This document shows positions 53,321 to 61,585 of a stretch of DNA of 64,000 nt, piece by piece (position 1 is the stretch's first letter; every line of letters begins with the position of its first letter). The notes beneath the pieces are model-generated. The model had not been told where the DNA came from and made no database searches. It saw nothing but the letters and a program-made list of their open reading frames with translations. The position numbers and the translations under genes are program-made. This DNA comes from CAAGNP01 sp964611185. GTDB lineage: Bacteria > Bacteroidota > Bacteroidia > Bacteroidales > UBA932. The stretch is from the NCBI GenBank assembly GCA_964611185.1, contig CAZSXE010000008.1:1-64000 (forward strand), read 5' to 3'.

Positions 53321-54565
53321 ATGAAAAAAATACTAATAGATCGACATTTCATATTCGAAAATCTTATTTATTTGATTTTCTGGCTTATTATTCTTCTATC
53401 TCCTATATTCAGCCACATTTTCAGGCAGACTTCTCCAATTCCTTGGAAGATGATTTCAAGAGAATGGCTATTAGTTATGCCGATACTGCTAATGTTTATT
53501 CTTCATAATTTTATTCTCTTTCCTTTGCTATGCAGAAAAAAAAGATACATTTGGTATGTGCTTTCCGCTTTGATTATTATGATAGCCGCTTCTATTTCCA
53601 ATCCTTTCGTTTTTAATAAATCCCAAAACACAGATATACCACTTTCCATAATACAAGAGGGTATTCATTCTCCAATGTCAGAACCTGATGAGATGCGCCC
53701 CGAAATGAAACCTAACATAGGGCATCCTATTGACGATTCGCGCCCTGACTATCGACCGAAAGGGACAAAGTATAAACCAACCTCACCTCTTGAAATGCCA
53801 TCACAAGTAGAGGCTCGTCCGCCATATCGTCCCGCCTTCTTTTTCCCTATAAAATTGGGTCCATTCTTAAATAATTTGATAGTGGCCATTCTTATAATAT
53901 GTTTTAATATTGCCATCAAACTCATTTTTAAATCTTCTCGAGATGAAAAGCACCTTAAGGAGCTGGAAAAGCAGAATCTATCCACTGAATTGGAATATTT
54001 GAAACACCAGATAAATCCGCACTTCTTTATGAATACGCTGAATAACATCCACGCTCTCATAGACATAGATTCTGAAAAGGCAAAAGAGAGCATCATCCAA
54101 CTATCGAAAATTATGAGGTATGTTCTTTACGATTCTTGCAGACAGGCCATCCCTTTCAGCGAAGAAATTACTTTTCTAAAAAACTATATCGAACTTATGA
54201 AGATACGATACACAGATAGTGTGGATATAACCGTGGAAATTAAAGAAGATATGCCTGATGTGAAGATTCCCCCTCTCATTTTCATTTCTTTTGTGGAAAA
54301 CGCATTTAAGTATGGCATAAGTTACAGCACTAATTCTTTCGTTCATATCAATCTCTGCATGAATCCTGTAAAGAATATGATGTTTTTCGCCGTGAGCAAT
54401 AGCATCCCTAAAGAAGCCTGCCAAAATCATCTCCAAGGTGGAATAGGAATTGAAAACGCAAAAAAGAGGTTAGATTTGCTTTTCAAGGACAAATATTTTC
54501 TGGATATACAACAGGATTCAGAGATATTTTCTGTTTCATTAATGATTCCTATCAAATTATCTTAA
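53321..54565 (+). CDS. LytS/YehU-family sensor histidine kinase
   Basis: A 414-aa membrane kinase with TM helices near 12-32, 48-70, 76-97 and 182-203. An extracytoplasmic loop of about 80 residues (98-175) is unusually rich in Pro, Glu, Met and Arg (EPDEMRPEMKPNIGHP, EARPPYRPAF). After a short coiled coil comes the His_kinase domain with phospho-acceptor His in INPHFFMNTLNNIHAL (His234) and the ATP site FVENAFKYGI and GGIGIENAKKRL. It is followed 11 bp later by its response regulator. Lies in the segment bounded by 121-bp repeats. Confidence 0.9.
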   Translation: MKKILIDRHFIFENLIYLIFWLIILLSPIFSHIFRQTSPIPWKMISREWLLVMPILLMFILHNFILFPLLCRKKRYIWYVLSALIIMIAASISNPFVFNKSQNTDIPLSIIQEGIHSPMSEPDEMRPEMKPNIGHPIDDSRPDYRPKGTKYKPTSPLEMPSQVEARPPYRPAFFFPIKLGPFLNNLIVAILIICFNIAIKLIFKSSRDEKHLKELEKQNLSTELEYLKHQINPHFFMNTLNNIHALIDIDSEKAKESIIQLSKIMRYVLYDSCRQAIPFSEEITFLKNYIELMKIRYTDSVDITVEIKEDMPDVKIPPLIFISFVENAFKYGISYSTNSFVHINLCMNPVKNMMFFAVSNSIPKEACQNHLQGGIGIENAKKRLDLLFKDKYFLDIQQDSEIFSVSLMIPIKLS

Positions 54566-54576
54566 ATTTGCGTTAT

Positions 54577-55296
54577 ATGATTCGTTGCATAGCTATAGAC
54601 GATGAGCCGTTGGCATTAGCACAGATAACCGGATATATCAAAAAAACCCCTTTTCTGACTTTCGTAGCCGGATGTCCAAGTTGTAGGGACACCACGAAAA
54701 TTCTTGACTGTGAGCATATAGATCTTATCTTTGCAGATATAAATATGCCGGATATGTCTGGAATGGATTTCGTAAAGACATTAAAAGGTAAATATATGGT
54801 GATTTTTACCACCGCTTATTCTGAATACGCACTGGATGGATTCAAGGTCGATGCCATCGATTATATACTGAAACCTTTCAGCTACAAAGATTTCTTAAAA
54901 TCTGCGAATAAAGCCATTCGCCAATACAACATACTTAACAGCTTCGTGGAAGAAAAGCAATCCGATGCTATCTACATTAAAAATGATTACAAGATTATCA
55001 AAATAGACAAATCATCAATCACATACATAGAAGGGGAAAGTGAATACATCCGCATCCACACCGACGATGGTAAATCCATCCTGCATCTTTCTTCTATGAA
55101 AGCCATTATTGAAAAACTAAATGATAGCCGTTTCATTAGGATACACCGTTCATATATAGCAAACACCTCCCGAATCCGAGAGGTGTCTGCAAATAATGTG
55201 AACATTTTTATAAGAGATAACCTTACATTAAAATCTTTACCAATAGGGGAACAGTACCGTGACTGTATCCGTCAGTGGTGTCGTTCTAAAGGTTAG
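54577..55296 (+). CDS. LytTR-family response regulator
   Basis: A 239-aa regulator: receiver domain with acidic pocket IDDE (7-10), phospho-acceptor Asp54 in FADINMPDMSG and Lys99 in ILKPF; LytTR DNA-binding domain at about 136-239 (IYIKNDYKIIKIDKSSITYIEGESEYIRIH, FIRIHRSYIANTSRI). I chose the ATG at 54577; an in-frame TTG at 54568 lies within TAAATTTG (54563-54570), itself a -7 box match, so it may also have its own near-leaderless promoter. Its stop overlaps that of the convergent beta-helix gene. Confidence 0.92.
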   Translation: MIRCIAIDDEPLALAQITGYIKKTPFLTFVAGCPSCRDTTKILDCEHIDLIFADINMPDMSGMDFVKTLKGKYMVIFTTAYSEYALDGFKVDAIDYILKPFSYKDFLKSANKAIRQYNILNSFVEEKQSDAIYIKNDYKIIKIDKSSITYIEGESEYIRIHTDDGKSILHLSSMKAIIEKLNDSRFIRIHRSYIANTSRIREVSANNVNIFIRDNLTLKSLPIGEQYRDCIRQWCRSKG

Positions 55297-57251
55297 TGCC
55301 AGCCTCCTTGTCCACCCCCAGGTTGGCCTCCGTTAGTCGTACCTATGGTTGTCACCGCCGAACTTATTGTTACATCACTTAGTTTTGTTCCACTGGAATA
55401 AGATCCCCCTTGGTAATAAGAATGAAATCGGACGGTATCTTTCGAAATAGTACCTCCGGAGTACAGAGTATATGAGCTGTTGACCAATGTTGGACTACTT
55501 ATTAGTACTGTCATAGAACCATTATAACTCCTTGGAACAATACAAGAGATAATGTTGGTTTTATCTGAGCTGCTAAGGTTTATCAATGAGCCGCCTGTTA
55601 AAGCAGAACCTGAATAAATAAGTGAGTTTTGGGTGCAAGCACTTGATGTAGGGGTGCTGGATGCTCCGCCAAAGCCCACTAAAATACCTCCTGTTATTGC
55701 AAACTTGTTTTGATCGCAGTCAAACCCCTCTTCAGGCACAGTGGTACCTGATACTATGGTCATCCCTCCTGAAAAAGATAAAGTACCGTTTGAATCCATT
55801 CCATCATTATTGCTTGAATAAGTGTAAATGTTGCCACCGGAAACATTGATAGCGGAAGCAGCATTGAGGCAATCATCATACGCAGCAACCTCCACTACTC
55901 CTCCTTTTATATTGATAATACTTTTGCTCTCTATCGCTTCGCTCCCTTCTCCCCCTGTTGTCTGAACTTGTATTGAACCACTTTGAATGGTAAGTGTACC
56001 TTCGGATTTGATACCCTTAGCAGAAGAATCTTCGTTACCATATGTATATTGTTTACCTTTAGTAATCACCTTAATGTTAGATTCTGAGGTAGTGAAAGCA
56101 CCTTCACAACTAATTCCTTTTCCAGCAGAGCCGCTACTGTATGCAAAAATAACTGCTTTAGTTATTTTTATATCCCCGTCGGCTTTGATTCCGCAACAGG
56201 AATTGATATCTGCTTCGTCTGTATCATAATAGGCTTCTCCTTTGCATATCACATATACCGAACCTCCTGAAATAGTGATGTTGTAGTCGCTCTTTATCCC
56301 TTTGGAAGCATTTCCTGTGGTAAAAGCATTGAGAGCACCATTAGTCATACAAATATCATATAAAGTGGTAAGTCCGTGTCCTTTCACACCTGATGTATAA
56401 ATGGAAGTCGTTCCTCCGGAGATATATGCTCCACCATCTTCGCACTGTATTCCATCTCCGACTGAAGTAATGTCAAGAATCCCTCCGCCTATTATTACCG
56501 AGTCTTTTGCGTGAATGCCGTCACTTGCAGCGTTCAAAATACTCAATTTTACTCCTGTACGGACTCTGAAATAATCATCAGTGCAAATGGCGTGTTTATA
56601 TTTTCCTGTTACAGAAAGCATACCTGTTCCTGAAAAAATAATCTGTCCTTCAGCGAAAATACACCCTTTCTGATCTTCTTCATTCGGCGCACTATTATAG
56701 GTGCTGCCATCCGTCAATGAATTAATTGTCTGCTGCTCAAGTATTATAAATGCTCGTTTAGCAGATTGTAAATTGAGAGCAGGACCGTCACTATTTGTTA
56801 TTGATACTCCGCTTAGAGTTAGCTTATACTTTTTGCCACTATATATTTTAAAAGATCCTTCATCAGTTTCCCCGGAAAGCACATACTCCACTCCACCTAT
56901 AGTGGATGTAACCGTTACATCGGCACCTGAAATCTCTGCTGTCACTCCGGAAGGCAGATTTGTGACAGAAGCTACACTGCCAGAATAGACTACATTTACA
57001 GCCGATGTAAAAGTGGAATTTTCCACCATGTCTTCATCATCAGCATCTACTGTCTCTTCAGGATCTGAATAAGTATATCCGGAAGTGAGATCCAATGCAC
57101 TTTCGTCAATAACATAACTTAAGCTATTAACATCTATTATTACCTCGGCACTCCCTCCGTTAGAGTCATTTTCGTCGTTGGTATTCGCAAAATCTGTTGA
57201 ACATCCTGCCATAAGAGCGGCAGATAAAGTAATTATCAATATCCGTTTCAT
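55293..57251 (-). CDS. Beta-helix carbohydrate-binding surface lipoprotein (Cthe_2159-like)
   Basis: A 652-aa lipoprotein (LMAGCSTDF). From about 190 to 560 it has irregular repeats of the form GIKSDGxxxISGGxxxVxxxG (for example DGIHAKDSVIIGGGILDI, GIQCEDGGAYISGG, GIKADGDIKITKA, DGMDSNGTLSFSGG). This is the pattern of the right-handed beta-helix family represented by Cthe_2159, reported to bind cellulose and polygalacturonate. The C-terminus is Gly/Gln-rich (GGQPGGGQGG). It converges on the LytR-type regulator and lies inside the 121-bp repeats, so it is a likely target of that system. TATTTTTG at 57287-57280 (minus) is a probable -7 box. Confidence 0.8.
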   Translation of the reverse strand: MKRILIITLSAALMAGCSTDFANTNDENDSNGGSAEVIIDVNSLSYVIDESALDLTSGYTYSDPEETVDADDEDMVENSTFTSAVNVVYSGSVASVTNLPSGVTAEISGADVTVTSTIGGVEYVLSGETDEGSFKIYSGKKYKLTLSGVSITNSDGPALNLQSAKRAFIILEQQTINSLTDGSTYNSAPNEEDQKGCIFAEGQIIFSGTGMLSVTGKYKHAICTDDYFRVRTGVKLSILNAASDGIHAKDSVIIGGGILDITSVGDGIQCEDGGAYISGGTTSIYTSGVKGHGLTTLYDICMTNGALNAFTTGNASKGIKSDYNITISGGSVYVICKGEAYYDTDEADINSCCGIKADGDIKITKAVIFAYSSGSAGKGISCEGAFTTSESNIKVITKGKQYTYGNEDSSAKGIKSEGTLTIQSGSIQVQTTGGEGSEAIESKSIINIKGGVVEVAAYDDCLNAASAINVSGGNIYTYSSNNDGMDSNGTLSFSGGMTIVSGTTVPEEGFDCDQNKFAITGGILVGFGGASSTPTSSACTQNSLIYSGSALTGGSLINLSSSDKTNIISCIVPRSYNGSMTVLISSPTLVNSSYTLYSGGTISKDTVRFHSYYQGGSYSSGTKLSDVTISSAVTTIGTTNGGQPGGGQGGWH

Positions 57252-57562
57252 CTTTATATTTTTTAGGTTTTACACAAAACAAAAATAATACCTGCCTATT
57301 ATATGTAATAAAACATTCAGCGAACTGCCTTGTTTTTTAGTACTTTTACGAGCAATCCAAGATATTTAATAATATATCTATTCGTTGTGAAATCATAGAA
57401 CTTTCCAATGTCGGAAAATCAACTCTATTTACTGTATAAACATTGGAAAAACTCAGTCTGAGAAAGCAAAGGCTACAAAATCAAAGATGTTTAAGACAAA
57501 ATCGATTTATACTTCTATTAGAAATAGTAATGATATAATATTTAAATGCTATAACCGAATTA
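57252..57562. other. Intergenic region between the beta-helix gene and rpsC repeat
   Basis: Contains the -7 box of the beta-helix gene at 57280-57287 and, on the plus strand from 57374, a short decayed reading frame resembling the N-terminus of GTPase YchF. Nothing else is recognisable in 57300-57370 or 57500-57562. Confidence 0.5.
57374..57427 (+). pseudogene. Possible remnant of a YchF/OLA1-type GTPase N-terminus
   Basis: From ATA at 57374 (where a start Met could have been) the frame reads ISIRCEIIELSNVGKSTLFT and stops after one more codon. YchF proteins begin with roughly Met-Ala-x-x-Cys-Gly-Ile-Val-Gly-Leu-Pro-Asn-Val-Gly-Lys-Ser-Thr-Leu-Phe-Asn: the spacing matches, with two Gly-to-Glu changes and Pro-to-Ser. 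An AKA-containing frame follows with a shift, recalling the YchF LSxAKA segment. It is short, so chance or another P-loop GTPase remains possible. Confidence 0.4.
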
Positions 57563-57683
57563 AAAAAAGAGCCCAATAAAATTAGGCTCTTTTTTAATAA
57601 AATCCAAAAAAGTTGTTACTTTCTTTCTCCTCTGTCGCCTCTTTCACCTCTATCTGCTGCACCTCTGCGGTCACCACCTCTGC
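57563..57683. repeat. 121-bp direct repeat, right copy (functional rpsC 3' end)
   Basis: Identical to 53025-53145; this copy is continuous with the complete rpsC gene and is its natural 3' end. The hairpin AAAAAAGAGCC/GGCTCTTTTTT (57563-57595) is the operon terminator. Confidence 0.95.
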
Positions 57684-58410
57684 GACGGCCACCACCGCGA
57701 CGCTCGCCGCGATCGTTGCGTTCACGGTTTCCGCTACCTTGCTGCGCATTTGCAGCTACACCTGCATTGGGTGAAAGATCGCGTTTGCCATAAACTTCTC
57801 CGTTGCACACCCATACCTTGATTCCGAGAAGACCCACTTTGGTATTGGCCTCGGCCAATGCATAGTCGATATCTGCACGGAAAGTGTGAAGAGGGGTACG
57901 TCCTTCCTTATAAAGCTCTCTTCTGGCCATTTCTGCTCCTCCAAGACGACCGCTGATAAGTACTTTGATACCTTCAGCACCCATACGCATTGTGGAAGCT
58001 ATAGCCATTTTGATAGCTCTACGATAAGAGACACGGCCTTCAACCTGACGAGCGATATTGTTTGCTACAATGTTTGCGTCAACTTCAGGTCTCTTAACTT
58101 CGAAAATGTTGATTTGAACTTCTTTGTTAGAAATTTTCTTTAACTCTTCTTTCAACTTATCTACTTCCTGGCCACCTTTCCCGATGATAACACCAGGGCG
58201 AGCGGTATGGATAGTAACAGTAATAAGTTTAAGAGTTCTTTCTATGACGATTTTGGAAAGATTTGCTTTAGATATACGGGCATTGAGGTACTCGCGAATC
58301 TTTGAATCTTCCAAAATTCTTCCTGCATAATCGGTTCCACCGTACCAGTTAGAGTCCCAGCCGCGGATAATACCAATTCTGTTGCTTATAGGATTAGTTT
58401 TCTGTCCCAT
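57616..58410 (-). CDS. rpsC: 30S ribosomal protein S3
   Basis: A 264-aa S3: N-terminal MGQKTNPISNRIGIIRGW, KH domain (VTIHTARPGVIIGKGGQEVDKL, about 70-92), then RVSYRRAIKMAIASTMRMGAEGIKV and GVLGIKVWV-type strands. The last 45 residues or so form an Arg/Gly/Asp-rich tail (RRGGGRRRGGDRRG, RGERGDRGERK), low-complexity and probably disordered. Here it is the last gene of the ribosomal unit, followed by a terminator instead of rplP. Its 3' end is duplicated 4.5 kb away. Confidence 0.97.
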   Translation of the reverse strand: MGQKTNPISNRIGIIRGWDSNWYGGTDYAGRILEDSKIREYLNARISKANLSKIVIERTLKLITVTIHTARPGVIIGKGGQEVDKLKEELKKISNKEVQINIFEVKRPEVDANIVANNIARQVEGRVSYRRAIKMAIASTMRMGAEGIKVLISGRLGGAEMARRELYKEGRTPLHTFRADIDYALAEANTKVGLLGIKVWVCNGEVYGKRDLSPNAGVAANAQQGSGNRERNDRGERRGGGRRRGGDRRGAADRGERGDRGERK

Positions 58411-58411
58411 A

Positions 58412-58837
58412 TTATTCCTCCTCCTTAGTTACGGGTTGATTTTTAACTCCAAGTATTACAGTCACATGATTAGAACGCTTGCGAATACGGGCTGCGCGTC
58501 CTTGTGGTGCTGTACGAATACGTTTCAGAGAACGGCCCTGTCCTACCATTATGGTTTTGACAATAACATTACCGTTTTCCAATTCTTTACGATCTGCTTC
58601 GTTCTTAGCTTCCCAGTTCGCAATTGCCGAACGGATAAGCACGGAAACGCGTGAAGCAGCTTCCTTTTTAGTGTATTTCAGTATATCCAAAGCGTGATTG
58701 ACTTCCATACCTCTTACCATATCAGCGACTAAGCGCATCTTTCTCGGAGATGTAGGAACATCATTCAGCTTTGCAATAGCTGTCTCTTTTTTTATTTCTT
58801 TCAGCCTGTCGGCCATTTGTTTTTTACGAGATCCCAT
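58412..58837 (-). CDS. rplV: 50S ribosomal protein L22
   Basis: A 141-aa L22 with the signature VPTSPRKMRLVADMVRGMEVNHALDILKY and a C-terminal loop RSLKRIRTAPQGRAARIRKRSNHVTVIL reaching the exit tunnel. An extra N-terminal 20 residues (MGSRKKQMADRL) precede the core; a second Met at residue 8 is an alternative start. One base separates it from rpsC. Confidence 0.96.
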   Translation of the reverse strand: MGSRKKQMADRLKEIKKETAIAKLNDVPTSPRKMRLVADMVRGMEVNHALDILKYTKKEAASRVSVLIRSAIANWEAKNEADRKELENGNVIVKTIMVGQGRSLKRIRTAPQGRAARIRKRSNHVTVILGVKNQPVTKEEE

Positions 58838-58860
58838 TTTGTAACTCTTTACTTAAATGA

Positions 58861-59127
58861 TTAACGATTACCCGAATGACCTTTAAAGGTACGTGTCGGT
58901 GCAAATTCGCCGAGTTTGTGACCAACCATGTTTTCAGTAACATATACCGGAATAAACTTGTTTCCGTTATGAACAGCAATAGTGTGACCTACAAAGTCAG
59001 GTGAGATCATACTGGCTCTAGACCAGGTTTTGATAACTTCTTTTTTCATTGTCCCCTCATTCATAGCTAATACCCTCTTTTCGAGACTATCTTGAATGTA
59101 CGGACCTTTTCTTAGTGAACGACTCAT
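58861..59127 (-). CDS. rpsS: 30S ribosomal protein S19
   Basis: An 88-aa S19: MSRSLRKGPYIQDSLEKRV, TWSRASMISPDFVGHTIAVHNG and VTENMVGHKLGEFAPTRTFKGH, all standard. Between rplB and rplV as in the conserved S10 order. Confidence 0.97.
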   Translation of the reverse strand: MSRSLRKGPYIQDSLEKRVLAMNEGTMKKEVIKTWSRASMISPDFVGHTIAVHNGNKFIPVYVTENMVGHKLGEFAPTRTFKGHSGNR

Positions 59128-59146
59128 AATTCTTTAGTTTATTCCT

Positions 59147-59971
59147 TTATTTTTTCCTTCTTTCAATGATAAACTTACTGGAAGTGCTCTTAGGATTACG
59201 TGTCTTGTATCCCTTAGCAGGAATACCTTTACGTGAACGGGGATGTCCCCCAGAAGCACGTCCTTCACCACCACCCATCGGGTGATCAACAGGATTCATA
59301 ACCACACCACGAGTACGAGGTCTGCGACCAAACCATCTGCGACGGCCGGCCTTTCCATCAGATTCAAGGCTGTGATCAGGATTAGATACTGTTCCAACTG
59401 TCGCACGGCAGGCAACGAGAACCATTCTTGTCTCACCCGAAGGGAGGCGAAGTATGGCGTGATTACCTTCACGTGCAGTAATCTGAGCATAAGTTCCGGC
59501 ACTACGTGCCATTGCGGCACCTTGTCCGGGACGAAGTTCGATGTTGTGAACCAAAGTACCGAGAGGAATCTCAGCTAAAGGGAGTGAGTTACCAACTTCG
59601 GGTGCAATACCCGAACCGGAAGCAATCGTCTGACCGACCTTCATTCCGTTAGGAGCTATAATATAGCGTTTCTCTCCATCTGCATAAACGACCAAAGCAA
59701 TGCGTGCACTGCGATTAGGGTCGTATTCAATAGTTTTAACTACAGCGGTAAAATTATCTTTATCACGAAGAAAATCTATCACACGGTACATTCTCTTATG
59801 ACCGCCGCCGATGTAGCGCATTGTCATTTTACCCTGATTATTTCGTCCACCTGACTTTCTTATAGGTTCAAGCAGCGATTTTTCAGGAGTGGTGCAAGTG
59901 ATATCATCAAATGCACTTATTGTTTTATTTCTCTGACCGGGGGTTACCGGTTTAAATTTACGTACTGCCAT
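59147..59971 (-). CDS. rplB: 50S ribosomal protein L2
   Basis: A 274-aa L2 starting at the ATG at 59971 (MAVRKFKPVTPGQRNKTISAF); the longer frame adds 15 residues that overlap rplW. Motifs: GGGHKRMYRVIDF, IELRPGQGAAMARSAGTYAQI, and the peptidyl-transferase-proximal NPVDHPMGGGEGRASGGHPRS with the conserved His. Full length. Confidence 0.97.
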   Translation of the reverse strand: MAVRKFKPVTPGQRNKTISAFDDITCTTPEKSLLEPIRKSGGRNNQGKMTMRYIGGGHKRMYRVIDFLRDKDNFTAVVKTIEYDPNRSARIALVVYADGEKRYIIAPNGMKVGQTIASGSGIAPEVGNSLPLAEIPLGTLVHNIELRPGQGAAMARSAGTYAQITAREGNHAILRLPSGETRMVLVACRATVGTVSNPDHSLESDGKAGRRRWFGRRPRTRGVVMNPVDHPMGGGEGRASGGHPRSRKGIPAKGYKTRNPKSTSSKFIIERRKK

Positions 59972-59975
59972 CTGA

Positions 59976-60266
59976 TTAAATATTGCTGTAGAAATCAATC
60001 TTATCTTCACCGGCAAGTGTCACAAAAGCTTTCTTATAGTGATTTGCACGGCCTGCTAATACTCCCGCTTTAGTAAAGCGGCTTTTACGTTTTCCGTGGT
60101 AGTTTACTGTATTGACATCCTTTACAGAAACTCCATACATTTGTTCAACCGCATTTTTAATCTCAATTTTATTGGCATCGCGGTCCACAATAAAACCGTA
60201 ACGATTCAATTTATCGCCTTGAGTCGTCATTTTCTCTGTTACAAGAGGCTTAATTAAAATTCCCAT
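59976..60266 (-). CDS. rplW: 50S ribosomal protein L23
   Basis: A 96-aa L23: MGILIKPLVTEKMT, YGFIVDRDANKIEIKNAVEQMYGVSVKDVNTVNYHGK, the core fold at the tunnel exit where trigger factor and SRP dock. 4 bp before rplB. Confidence 0.96.
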   Translation of the reverse strand: MGILIKPLVTEKMTTQGDKLNRYGFIVDRDANKIEIKNAVEQMYGVSVKDVNTVNYHGKRKSRFTKAGVLAGRANHYKKAFVTLAGEDKIDFYSNI

Positions 60267-60278
60267 ATCTCTATGCGA

Positions 60279-60905
60279 TTATTTACGTCTTTCAGAAAGA
60301 ATGTCTATTACTCCGTCAACTAAAACAACATCGTATGCATTCATAATAGCATAAGTGTTGATTTCATCTACTGAGATAACATTAACATTCGGTAAATTTC
60401 TGGACGAGATGAAAATATTGTCTGAATTTTCGGGAAGGACGAACAATGTTCTTCTTCCGTTTGCTTTCAGATTTTCTAATATCTGGATAAACTCTTTAGT
60501 TTTAGGAGTATCCATAGTGAAAGGTTCTACAATCTTGATAGCCTCTTCCTGAACTTTGTATGTCAAAGCAGAGTAACGAGCAAGCTGTTTTAGTTTTTTG
60601 TTCAACTTAAAGCCATAGCCGTGAGGCTGAGGACCGAAAGCCCTGCCTCCGCCTACCATTGTAGGTGATTTAGTACTACCGTGACGCGCACCGCCTGAAC
60701 CTTTCTGACGAACGATTTTCTTGGTACTACGGTTAACTTCCCATTTTTCTTTCGTCTTATGGGTACCTTGACGCTGATTTGCAAGGAACTGCTTTACATC
60801 AAGATAAATGGCGTGATCGTTGGGCTCTATGCCAAAGATCTCCGCATCGAGAGTCACTTTTTTCCCTGACTCTGTTCCATCGATTTTGTAAACTGATAAT
60901 TCCAT
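60279..60905 (-). CDS. rplD: 50S ribosomal protein L4
   Basis: A 208-aa L4: MELSVYKIDGTESGKKVTLDAEIFG, the tunnel-lining loop with RQKGSGGARHGSTKSPTMVGGGRAFGPQPHGYG, and a C-terminal globular part. In E. coli L4 autoregulates the S10 operon; whether it does so here is not known. Confidence 0.97.
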   Translation of the reverse strand: MELSVYKIDGTESGKKVTLDAEIFGIEPNDHAIYLDVKQFLANQRQGTHKTKEKWEVNRSTKKIVRQKGSGGARHGSTKSPTMVGGGRAFGPQPHGYGFKLNKKLKQLARYSALTYKVQEEAIKIVEPFTMDTPKTKEFIQILENLKANGRRTLFVLPENSDNIFISSRNLPNVNVISVDEINTYAIMNAYDVVLVDGVIDILSERRK

Positions 60906-60908
60906 TGC

Positions 60909-61544
60909 TTAATCCTCCAATGTTACATAAGAACCCTTTGCTCCGGGGATGGAGCCTTTTACAAGAACAAGATTGTTCTCGGGAATAATCTTTACAACCC
61001 TAAGGTTCAAGACTTTTACCCTGTCCCCTCCCATTTGACCCGCCATTCTCATGCCGGGGAACACTCTTGAAGGCCAAGAAGATGCACCCATTGAACCCGG
61101 GTGACGGAGTCTGTTGTGCTGACCGTGAGTCTGACCACCTACTCCTTGAAATCCGTGGCGTTTAACAACACCTTGGAAACCTTTACCTTTAGAGATACCT
61201 GTAACGTCAACCCAGTCGATATTATCTTTCCAGTCAAGGTCAAGATTTTCGACGGTGATAATGTCACCCAATTTTAGTGCAGAGGTGTCGAAATTTTTAA
61301 ATTCAACTACCTTGCGCTTGGGTGTGGTTCCTGCCTTTTCAAAGTGCCCTTTTTCGGGCTTGCTGGTGTGTTTTTCTGATTTATCGTCATAGGCAAGCTG
61401 TACAGCGGCATAACCATCTTTTTCAACTGTACGAATTTGCGTAACAACACACGGCCCAGCTTCAATAACGGTGCATGGTATATTTTTACCATCAGCATCG
61501 AAAACGGATGTCATTCCGATTTTTTTTCCAATTAATCCAGGCAT
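60909..61544 (-). CDS. rplC: 50S ribosomal protein L3
   Basis: A 211-aa L3: MPGLIGKKIGMTSVF, GISKGKGFQGVVKRHGFQGVGGQTHGQHNRLRHPGSMGASSWPSRVFPG with the methylated Gln context, and LVKGSIPGAKGSYV at the end. It is the first gene of the unit: no rpsJ precedes it, and its own promoter lies at 61610-61639. Confidence 0.97.
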   Translation of the reverse strand: MPGLIGKKIGMTSVFDADGKNIPCTVIEAGPCVVTQIRTVEKDGYAAVQLAYDDKSEKHTSKPEKGHFEKAGTTPKRKVVEFKNFDTSALKLGDIITVENLDLDWKDNIDWVDVTGISKGKGFQGVVKRHGFQGVGGQTHGQHNRLRHPGSMGASSWPSRVFPGMRMAGQMGGDRVKVLNLRVVKIIPENNLVLVKGSIPGAKGSYVTLED

Positions 61545-61585
61545 TGGTTTTTAACTAAATTATTGTTAATTAATAAGTTAACTAT

